Shown here piece after piece: positions 1 through 5,115 of a DNA stretch of 5,115 nt; position 1 is the stretch's first letter, and every line of letters begins with the position of its first letter. The position numbers and the translations under genes were made by a program. The notes below the pieces were generated by a model, which saw only the letters and a list, made by a program, of their open reading frames with translations, did not search any database and was not told the origin of the DNA. This stretch comes from Flavobacterium psychrophilum (lineage in GTDB: Bacteria; Bacteroidota; Bacteroidia; Flavobacteriales; Flavobacteriaceae): contig DYPB01000133.1 of the NCBI GenBank assembly GCA_020720185.1, positions 1-5,115 on the forward strand, read 5' to 3'.

Positions 1-895
1 AATTTACAACATAATCAACTAGATGGCGAACCTGTTTTTCTGGAATTATGATGCAATGATTTTCCCAATTAATACTATCGTTTAGTGGCATTTCGCAATC
101 TGTATCTATTAGAATAGGGATTCTTCCCAAGGCAAGAGTTTCGTAAAATCTAACGGAGAAATTACCTGATCCACGCAGACAAAAAGTATATAAATTAGTT
201 GCAATATTGTCGTAAAATTCGATGCTTGTTCGTCTACGAGATTCTTCGGTGTTTGCTCCCGCACGATATTTGTTTCTAAAAATAAAATTGCATATTACCA
301 AATTACTTTTTAATAAATAACCTAAATACTTAAAACGATAATAGCTAGAGGGATAAAAATGCTGGTAGTCGTGAAACTCTAATCCAAAAAAAACTCTTGC
401 GTTTTTTTTGACAAAAAGCAGCAATTCTTTTATAAATTTTAAAAAACTTCCGTCAGAATGCCCTACAAATCCGATGCTTGGCTTCGAGAATTTTGGCAGT
501 GTAAAAAAATCTTTTTCTAGAATTAGTAATGGATCTTGTATGTTAGCAGGAGGCACAAATGTGGTACTAGTAAATTTGCTTTTAAAACCACCCAATCGAA
601 TAGTGCAAATATTTTTGTGTGTAATTGTTTTGCCAAAGTCTCCCCCTGAAAAAGCTATTATTTGTTTGTTTTGTTTTTCGGCAAAATCTAGTATTTGCTG
701 TACTGTAATTGGGTCGTTTTTTCGGTAATTTGTCCCTAATGCTTCTGGTAATAATAAGTAATCACACTCTTGTACGGTAGGCACAATTTGATACGTTTCT
801 TTGCACTTTCCTTCGGTAGTTACAAGTTTGATTAATGGCCACAAACCTTTAGCATTTTTTTTGTAATTTTCCGGATAAATATACAGGTTAATCAT
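1..895 (-). CDS. Exostosin-like (GT47-type) glycosyltransferase, partial, 3' end beyond the window
   Basis: An open frame starts at the ATG at 895-893 and runs 298 codons to the left edge without a stop, so the C-terminus is missing. My translation begins MINLYIYPENYKKNAKGLWP. The N-terminal half has DYLLLPEAL (45-53), like the 'DxFfvP' strand of exostosins, then IIAFSGGDFGK (79-89). The C-terminal part holds the recognisable donor-binding region: YTFCLRGSGNFSVRFYE (236-252), TLALGRIPILIDTD (253-266) and MPLNDSINWENHCIIIPE (269-286). This matches the exostosin pattern of a 'FCL-G' strand, an E-x6-8-G-x-IP-x-I loop and a later 'lPf..id W' segment. No signal peptide or membrane span is visible, so it should act at the cytoplasmic face of the membrane. 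Animal and plant exostosins use several UDP-sugars; the donor here cannot be read from sequence. The start overlaps the previous stop by 4 bp (ATGA), indicating translational coupling in the same operon. It is very AT-rich, with several 8-base A or T runs, and no frameshift was found. Confidence 0.8.
   Translation of the reverse strand, partial: MINLYIYPENYKKNAKGLWPLIKLVTTEGKCKETYQIVPTVQECDYLLLPEALGTNYRKNDPITVQQILDFAEKQNKQIIAFSGGDFGKTITHKNICTIRLGGFKSKFTSTTFVPPANIQDPLLILEKDFFTLPKFSKPSIGFVGHSDGSFLKFIKELLLFVKKNARVFFGLEFHDYQHFYPSSYYRFKYLGYLLKSNLVICNFIFRNKYRAGANTEESRRRTSIEFYDNIATNLYTFCLRGSGNFSVRFYETLALGRIPILIDTDCEMPLNDSINWENHCIIIPEKQVRHLVDYVVN
892..895 (-). other. ATGA stop/start overlap between the two glycosyltransferase genes
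   Basis: On the minus strand, bases 895-892 read ATGA. ATG starts the exostosin-like gene and TGA ends the fucosyltransferase-like gene. With no Shine-Dalgarno sequence upstream, re-initiation by terminating ribosomes is the likely way the downstream gene is translated, so the two proteins are probably made in step. Confidence 0.8.
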
Positions 896-1845
896 ACTTT
901 TGTGTTTGTAAAGGCGACATTGTTAATTAGTGCTGCATATTTAGAAAATGCACTGTTATACATTTCTGGCGTTTGCAACAAATATACTTTTTCGCTTTGG
1001 GATATTGCAAAAAAATCTATAAATGTTTTTAAGTTATTTTGTATGTCTTTATCATTTTTAACATCAATATGCGTTGGTTTTCCTTCTAATATTTTAAAAG
1101 GAGTGGTCGTGGAAACACTATCTAAAAAAGTGCTACTATCCGAAAAAACATATATTGGAACAAATGTGTTTTGGGTACTAATTTGAGTTATCACATCTAA
1201 TAAACTTGCAATAATCTCTTGTTTTCGTTCTTGCGAAACAATATGTGAACAAGTATCTTGAAAATCTCCTAATATGCTTGTAAAACGAGTATGGATTGCG
1301 ATATATTTTTGTGGCAAATTCAAATTTTGCAAAGCATTTTCAAGAAAAGGACTTTTAACAAATAATTCTTCGAAGGAAGTTTGTCGCAATTTATTTATCT
1401 CTTCCTTATTTTTTTGTGGAAATAACTCTGGCAAATAATCTACATTACAATAAACGAAATGCTTTTTCTTTTTGCTGATTTTAATTTCTTTTTGCCAATT
1501 AAAATCAAAATTATCCATTAAATAATGAATTTTTGTGGTTTTAAAATTCCACTGCAAATTATTTTTTGAAGTTTTCCAATCAAATTTGTTGGGCAATAAA
1601 TATTCTGTTATAGCAAATGGACTTTCAAAATAAATTAAAAAACTAGCATTTTCTATTTTTGCAATGTTATAAAAGGTAAGAATCCCCTTTATTCTATCTA
1701 CCAAACCACCATGCGAAACGTTTCCGTCAAAAAGGATAATAATTTCTTTTTGTGCCGTTGCTGTTTTGGTAAACGAAAAGTTAGATTTATGCAGCCAATA
1801 CAATTGTAATAGCCTAAGTTTTCGTTTTAGTTTTTTTTGAAGCAT
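892..1845 (-). CDS. Putative glycosyltransferase, fucosyltransferase-like (candidate colitosyl/fucosyltransferase)
   Basis: I do not recognise a named gene. The 317-residue protein shows a pattern reminiscent of GT-B fucosyltransferase-type enzymes. It has SHGGLVDRIKGI (44-55), like the N-terminal glycine-rich GGL-x-DR motif, and YIAIHTRFTSILGDFQD (181-197), in the position of the HxRxGD donor-binding motif but with an altered ending. It also has VFSDSS (233-238) and a C-terminal block DFFAISQSEKVYLL with NSAFSKYAALI (297-307), like the acceptor/donor loop where such enzymes scan for S-x-FS-x-x-A. There is no signal peptide. The first 20 residues are rich in Lys/Arg and Leu (MLQKKLKRKLRLLQLYW), suiting peripheral attachment to the inner membrane. 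Presumed role: transfer of a deoxyhexose from a GDP-sugar to a lipid-linked glycan. The ATG is fixed by an in-frame TAG two codons upstream. The stop overlaps the next start (ATGA). GC is clearly lower than in gmd. Donor and linkage are inferred from context only. Confidence 0.7.
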   Translation of the reverse strand: MLQKKLKRKLRLLQLYWLHKSNFSFTKTATAQKEIIILFDGNVSHGGLVDRIKGILTFYNIAKIENASFLIYFESPFAITEYLLPNKFDWKTSKNNLQWNFKTTKIHYLMDNFDFNWQKEIKISKKKKHFVYCNVDYLPELFPQKNKEEINKLRQTSFEELFVKSPFLENALQNLNLPQKYIAIHTRFTSILGDFQDTCSHIVSQERKQEIIASLLDVITQISTQNTFVPIYVFSDSSTFLDSVSTTTPFKILEGKPTHIDVKNDKDIQNNLKTFIDFFAISQSEKVYLLQTPEMYNSAFSKYAALINNVAFTNTKV

Positions 1846-1919
1846 TTTCTATAATTTACTATTTGCTTTGCTATTCTCTTATTAATGTTGCAATTCCTCT
1901 GTACGTTTTGTAATAAGAT
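1846..1919. other. 74-bp spacer between colD and the glycosyltransferase genes
   Basis: This is the only sizeable gap inside the gene block. It is AT-rich. Read on the minus strand it contains no TAnnTTTG element of the Bacteroidota -7 promoter type and no strong hairpin followed by a T run, so transcription probably continues through. An AGAGGA stretch (plus-strand 1895-1900 as tcctct) is followed by no usable ORF. The codon at 1849-1851 is an in-frame TAG, which prevents any upstream extension of the next gene. Confidence 0.6.
1877..1918. repeat. 8-bp perfect inverted repeat in the colD-glycosyltransferase spacer
   Basis: The arms are tcttatta (1877-1884) and taataaga (1911-1918), separated by 26 bases, just after the colD stop. 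Each arm contains only one G or C, so a stem would be weak and there is no T run typical of an intrinsic terminator. It may simply be chance in AT-rich DNA. A regulatory role is not shown. Confidence 0.25.
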
Positions 1920-3089
1920 TTAAGATAAACTAGTTAATACTTTATGTAAATGCTTAATTTCTTCCGTTAAATCAATTTGATGATTGCCAACGAAAAAGCC
2001 TTTTTTATCTAAATATTGTGCATTTTTCATTTCACCAAAAATTTCACAATCAAAATACTTCAACACTTCGTTTTTAGTAAAATCTCCTGTAACTATCGGA
2101 CGACAATCGATGTGATTTTCTTCTAATACTTTTACAATGTCTAAACGATTTAGGGTAGATTCTGGTTTGATAATAAAACTAAACCCAAACCAACTGCTAT
2201 TGTCAATATCTTTTTGAATATAAAAATCCTGATTGTCTTTAAATAGGGAAACAAACAGTTCTGCATTTTTCCTTCTTTGGTCTAAGAACGAAGGCAATTT
2301 TTTTAATTGTTCCACGCCAATTACACCACTCATCTCCACAGGACGCACGTTGTAGCCAGGTAATAAAAATCGGAACGATTCTTCAAACCAATCGTCACTT
2401 TTGTTAGAAATTTTATTCTCCTTTGGCAAATGACGTGTCCAACCATGTGCTCTTAAGCAAACCATCACGTGATATATCTCTTCGTCATCGGTTACAATTA
2501 AACCACCTTCCATGGTTGCCATGTGGTGCGAGAAGAAGGTAGAAAAGGTTCCAACCAACCCAAAGGTTCCTGTTTGTTTTCCTTTGAATTCGGCTCCCAT
2601 CGATTCGCAATTGTCTTCCATCAGGATAATATCTCTGTTACCAATAATTTCATTGATAGTATCAAAATTATTTGGATTACCCAAAAGATTTACTGCTAAA
2701 ATCATTTTGGTATTGCCAGTAACTGCTAATTTTAATTGTTCTAAATCAAAATTTAAGGTGTGTAAATCGACATCTACAAATTTTAACTTTAAACCATATT
2801 GATACAAAGGATAATAAGTGGTGGACCAAGAAACGGCAGGAACAATTACTTCATCACCTCTTTTTAGTTTTGGATTTTTAGTATAAAATAGTGCTGCAAC
2901 TGCAATTAAATTGGCAGACGAACCCGAGTTTACCATAACGGCATATTTTGAATTGACAAATTTAGCAAAATTGTCTTCAAATTGTTTTACACCTTCGCCC
3001 ATAGTGTACATATCTTTTGCGATAACACCATTAATGGCTTCTATTTCTTTTGCATCCCAAGTAGAAGATGCGAGTGGATATTTAATCAT
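1920..3089 (-). CDS. colD: PLP-dependent GDP-4-keto-6-deoxy-D-mannose 3-dehydratase (ColD-like, DegT/DnrJ/EryC1/StrS fold)
   Basis: This cytoplasmic enzyme is predicted to use PLP and glutamate to remove the C3 hydroxyl of GDP-4-keto-6-deoxy-D-mannose, making the GDP-4-keto-3,6-dideoxymannose precursor of L-colitose. The fold is aspartate-aminotransferase type I, sugar-aminotransferase (DegT/StrS) class: VNSGSSAN (53-60) forms the PLP phosphate loop, Asp159 in [12 protein letters not shown] pairs with the pyridine nitrogen, and [18 protein letters not shown] (245-262) is the class signature. The decisive site is [11 protein letters not shown]: the Lys of aminotransferases, five residues before the (G/M)EGG motif, is His188 here, preceded by Ser187. 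Ser187 and His188 are the residues and numbers of E. coli ColD, and changing both is reported to turn ColD into an aminotransferase. The length of 389 aa fits ColD (about 388). The His also occurs in RfbH-type CDP-sugar 3-dehydrases, but the gmd neighbour points to a GDP substrate. The ATG overlaps the upstream gene's end by 8 bp, suggesting coupled translation. No Shine-Dalgarno motif is evident. Confidence 0.9.
   Translation of the reverse strand: MIKYPLASSTWDAKEIEAINGVIAKDMYTMGEGVKQFEDNFAKFVNSKYAVMVNSGSSANLIAVAALFYTKNPKLKRGDEVIVPAVSWSTTYYPLYQYGLKLKFVDVDLHTLNFDLEQLKLAVTGNTKMILAVNLLGNPNNFDTINEIIGNRDIILMEDNCESMGAEFKGKQTGTFGLVGTFSTFFSHHMATMEGGLIVTDDEEIYHVMVCLRAHGWTRHLPKENKISNKSDDWFEESFRFLLPGYNVRPVEMSGVIGVEQLKKLPSFLDQRRKNAELFVSLFKDNQDFYIQKDIDNSSWFGFSFIIKPESTLNRLDIVKVLEENHIDCRPIVTGDFTKNEVLKYFDCEIFGEMKNAQYLDKKGFFVGNHQIDLTEEIKHLHKVLTSLS
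3082..3089 (-). other. 8-bp overlap between colC and colD
   Basis: The TAA of the epimerase/reductase gene (3084-3082) lies 8 bp inside the start of the PLP-enzyme gene, whose ATG is at 3089-3087. The frames differ. The overlap supports co-transcription and probable translational coupling of the two successive pathway enzymes. The leader before this ATG, read on the minus strand, is AT-rich without an AGGAG-like motif. Confidence 0.75.
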
Positions 3090-4008
3090 GTAAAATTGCT
3101 GTTTTAAAATATTCGACTGTTTTTTTTATTCCGTCTTCTAACGATGTTTGATGTTGCCAACCAAATTGCTTTAGTTTGGTATCATCAATTAATTTTTGTC
3201 TCATTCCAATTGGTTTTGATAAATCATATGCAAATTTTCCTTCAAAACCAATTACGTTGGCAATGGTTTGATAATATTGATTAATCGTATAATCAAATCC
3301 TAAACCAACATTGATGTTTTGTGGCATTTGGTTAAATTTTTCTATGGCATAAAACACAAAGTCCGCTAAATCTTCGGCATACATAAATTCTCTTCGTGCC
3401 AAACCATCTCCCCAAATATCAATTTCAGAAATGTTATTTTGCTTGGCTTCGTAAATCTTTTTAATTACTGCTGGAACCATGTGTGAGTGTTCAGGCGAAA
3501 ATTTATCGTATTTTCCATACAAATTACAAGGAATAACGGTTTTATATTGCAATATTGGATTTTCTTTTACAACATATTCGCACAAGCGAGTTGCTACTGT
3601 TTTGGCAATGGCATAGCCTTCGTTTGTAGGTTCTAATTCACCTTTTAAAATTAATTCTTCTTGCAATGGATTTTCTGCCTCACGAGGATACATACAAGAA
3701 CTTGCTAAATTCATAAAATTTAAAACACCATTTTCTTTAGCTGCCATGATGATGTTTCTCCCCATGTCTAAATTAAAAACTAAAAAATCGACAGGTCTTG
3801 CCATGTTTGCTTGTATTCCTCCAACTAAACCAGCAGAATGAATAATAAAATCGGGTTGGTGTTTTTTTAGATAGACATCAACAGCATCAAAATCACGCAA
3901 GTTCAATGCAGCACTTGATGGTGATAATAAAATGTGCTGATTTGCTTTTGGATGTTCCAAAATATTTTTACCTACCATACCGTTGCCACCTGTTACTAAT
4001 ATCTTCAT
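3082..4008 (-). CDS. colC: GDP-L-fucose synthase-family epimerase/reductase, probably ColC (GDP-L-colitose synthase)
   Basis: This is a 308-residue cytoplasmic NADPH-dependent SDR of the GDP-L-fucose synthase (Fcl/WcaG) family. Fcl epimerises C3 and C5 and reduces C4 of GDP-4-keto-6-deoxymannose. The homologous ColC epimerises C5 and reduces C4 of the 3-deoxy intermediate, giving GDP-L-colitose. Seen: the NADPH loop TGGNGMVGKNI (6-16), Ser103 and Cys105 in LASSCMYP, Tyr132/Lys136 in NEGYAIAK, and His176 in HSHMVPA. These match the E. coli Fcl catalytic set (Ser107, Cys109, Tyr136, Lys140, His179). IWGDGLARREFMY (198-210) binds the nucleotide-sugar. The C-terminal segment reads KPIGMRQKLID, where E. 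coli Fcl has KPDGTPRKLLD. That change, and the ColD-type enzyme encoded immediately downstream, make me favour ColC, but plain Fcl, or action on both substrates, remains possible. The start lies 7 bp after the gmd stop, and the 3' end overlaps the next gene by 8 bp. Confidence 0.85.
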   Translation of the reverse strand: MKILVTGGNGMVGKNILEHPKANQHILLSPSSAALNLRDFDAVDVYLKKHQPDFIIHSAGLVGGIQANMARPVDFLVFNLDMGRNIIMAAKENGVLNFMNLASSCMYPREAENPLQEELILKGELEPTNEGYAIAKTVATRLCEYVVKENPILQYKTVIPCNLYGKYDKFSPEHSHMVPAVIKKIYEAKQNNISEIDIWGDGLARREFMYAEDLADFVFYAIEKFNQMPQNINVGLGFDYTINQYYQTIANVIGFEGKFAYDLSKPIGMRQKLIDDTKLKQFGWQHQTSLEDGIKKTVEYFKTAILHD

Positions 4009-4015
4009 AGAAAAA

Positions 4016-5101
4016 TTATTCGTATTTTTTTAAAGTATCTCTATCTTTAAAACGGACTACATAGTTTAAATCGTGTTGCATCATGATTTTCACCAATTCT
4101 TCGATAGAAGTACGACTTGGATTCCAACCTAATTGGGTTCTTGCTTTTGTTGGATCGCCTAATAAACTTTCTACTTCGGCAGGTCGGTAATAGTTTGAAT
4201 CTACTTCAATTAGAGTTTTTCCTGTTAATTTGCAAATTCCTTTTTCGTTTTCATCTTCGCCTTGCCATTCTAGTTCAATACCAGCTTCTTTAAATGCTAG
4301 TTCACAGAAGTAACGCACCGAATATTGAATTCCTGTGGCAATTACATAATCTTCAGGTTGTTCTTGTTGTAACATCAACCACATACATTCCACATAATCT
4401 TTGGCATAACCCCAATCTCGCATAGCGTTTAGGTTTCCTAAATATAATTTTTCTTGAATACCGTGCTTTATTCTGGAAGCCGAAAGTGTGATTTTTCTGG
4501 TTACAAAAGTTTCGCCTCGACGTTCTGATTCGTGGTTGAAAAGAATTCCGTTCACGGCATAAATTCCGTACGATTCTCGGTAATTTTTGGTTATCCAATA
4601 CGCATAAATTTTAGCCACACCGTAGGGCGAACGTGGGTAAAATGGTGTGGTTTCTTTTTGAGGTACTTCTTGCACTTTTCCAAATAATTCGGAAGTAGAG
4701 GCTTGGTATATTTTAGTTTTTTGGGTTAAGCCACAAATTCTAATAGCTTCTAGCAAACGCAAAGTTCCAACGGCATCTGTTTCTGCGGTATATTCGGGCA
4801 TATCAAACGAAACTTTTACGTGTGATTGTGCTGCTAAATTATACACTTCGTCTGGTTGAATTTCTTGCATTAATCGTATCAAGCTGGTTGAATCGGTCAT
4901 ATCCCCATAATGCAGATTGATTTTTTTATCTTGATGCAAGTCTTGAATTAACGATTCGATGTATAAATGCTCTATTCGTTCGGTATTAAAAGTGGAGCTA
5001 CGTCTGATGATTCCGTGTACTTCGTATCCTTTTTCTAACAACAGTTCGGCCAAATACGAACCATCTTGTCCATTAATTCCGGTGATTAACGCTTTTTTCA
5101 T
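4016..5101 (-). CDS. gmd: GDP-mannose 4,6-dehydratase
   Basis: Gmd is a cytoplasmic NADP-dependent extended short-chain dehydrogenase that converts GDP-D-mannose to GDP-4-keto-6-deoxy-D-mannose, the branch point for fucose, colitose, perosamine and rhamnose. The 361-residue protein is full length for the family. The Rossmann motif [12 protein letters not shown] is at residues 8-19, followed by [15 protein letters not shown] (33-47), typical of Gmd. The catalytic residues are Thr136 and Glu138 in QASTSELFG and Tyr160/Lys164 in SPYGVAK, in the same spacing as the E. coli enzyme (Thr132, Glu134, Tyr156). [17 protein letters not shown] (189-205) and [10 protein letters not shown] (228-237) are further Gmd signatures, and FRPAEV-like [16 protein letters not shown] closes the substrate domain. 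The ATG is chosen because the Rossmann strand begins directly after it. The preceding 14 bp are AT-rich with no Shine-Dalgarno motif. It is the first gene of the visible operon, 7 bp before the next. Identification is very secure. Confidence 0.97.
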   Translation of the reverse strand: MKKALITGINGQDGSYLAELLLEKGYEVHGIIRRSSTFNTERIEHLYIESLIQDLHQDKKINLHYGDMTDSTSLIRLMQEIQPDEVYNLAAQSHVKVSFDMPEYTAETDAVGTLRLLEAIRICGLTQKTKIYQASTSELFGKVQEVPQKETTPFYPRSPYGVAKIYAYWITKNYRESYGIYAVNGILFNHESERRGETFVTRKITLSASRIKHGIQEKLYLGNLNAMRDWGYAKDYVECMWLMLQQEQPEDYVIATGIQYSVRYFCELAFKEAGIELEWQGEDENEKGICKLTGKTLIEVDSNYYRPAEVESLLGDPTKARTQLGWNPSRTSIEELVKIMMQHDLNYVVRFKDRDTLKKYE

Positions 5102-5115
5102 TTAAAATTGTTTTA

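Noticed and set aside
408..728. Plus-strand ORF of 106 codons
   Set aside because: It lies antisense inside the exostosin-like gene, has no recognisable motif, and the minus frame gives a clear family match over the same bases.
902..1186. Plus-strand ORF of 94 codons
   Set aside because: Antisense shadow of the C-terminal half of the fucosyltransferase-like gene, with no supporting motif.
386..1838. Runs of eight A or T (386-393, 402-409, 855-862, 1831-1838) as possible phase-variation tracts in the two glycosyltransferase genes
   Set aside because: Eight-base runs also occur elsewhere in the window (3120-3127), as expected in such AT-rich DNA. All frames are intact, and the runs are short for slipped-strand switching.
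1846..1919. Internal promoter or intrinsic terminator between colD and the glycosyltransferase
   Set aside because: No TAnnTTTG-type element and no GC-rich stem with a following T run can be seen; the only inverted repeat has one G-C pair in its stem.
2512..3093. Two plus-strand ORFs (2512-2802 and 2911-3093) opposite colD
   Set aside because: Both are mirror frames of the strongly conserved PLP enzyme and carry no domain of their own.
4353..4598. Minus-strand ORF of 81 codons within gmd
   Set aside because: It is an alternative frame of gmd, rich in Arg and Asn, with no motif. The gmd frame is intact across it.
1..5115. An undescribed defence, mobile or regulatory system
   Set aside because: Every long open frame is explained by nucleotide-sugar enzymes or glycosyltransferases. 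There are no direct-repeat arrays, integrase- or transposase-like proteins, or RNA gene signatures.

Overview
The window looks like part of a surface-polysaccharide (O-antigen, capsule or exopolysaccharide) gene cluster from an AT-rich member of the Bacteroidota, most likely a Flavobacteriia-type organism. The reasons are low GC, AT-rich leader regions without Shine-Dalgarno motifs, and the general look of the proteins. The taxonomic call is inference, because no rRNA or other marker is present. All five supported genes lie on the minus strand, so transcription runs from right to left, and they are packed like one operon. Four are complete and one runs off the left edge.

Right half (5101 to 1920), nucleotide-sugar synthesis. 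gmd encodes GDP-mannose 4,6-dehydratase. It is followed after 7 bp by a GDP-L-fucose-synthase-family epimerase/reductase, which overlaps by 8 bp a DegT/StrS-fold PLP enzyme. That enzyme has His at residue 188 where aminotransferases have their PLP-binding Lys, and Ser at 187. This is the active-site signature of ColD, GDP-4-keto-6-deoxy-D-mannose 3-dehydratase. The three genes together supply every step from GDP-mannose to GDP-L-colitose (3,6-dideoxy-L-galactose): Gmd forms GDP-4-keto-6-deoxymannose, ColD removes the 3-OH, and the SDR enzyme (then acting as ColC) epimerises C5 and reduces C4.

Left half (1845 to 1), sugar transfer. After a 74-bp gap comes a 317-residue protein with features resembling fucosyltransferase-type GT-B enzymes. 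It overlaps by an ATGA junction a second glycosyltransferase, whose C-terminal part resembles exostosin (GT47). The second gene is cut by the window edge after 298 codons. The two transferase genes are visibly more AT-rich than gmd, as is common for the variable part of such clusters. The fucosyltransferase-like protein is the natural candidate for attaching the colitose (or fucose) made by the upstream genes.

No RNA genes, mobile elements, CRISPR arrays or convincing terminators were seen. The operon promoter must lie to the right of the window, since only 14 bp precede gmd. The pathway enzymes are known families. What is notable is a probable colitose pathway in a Bacteroidota-like cluster together with two poorly characterised glycosyltransferases.
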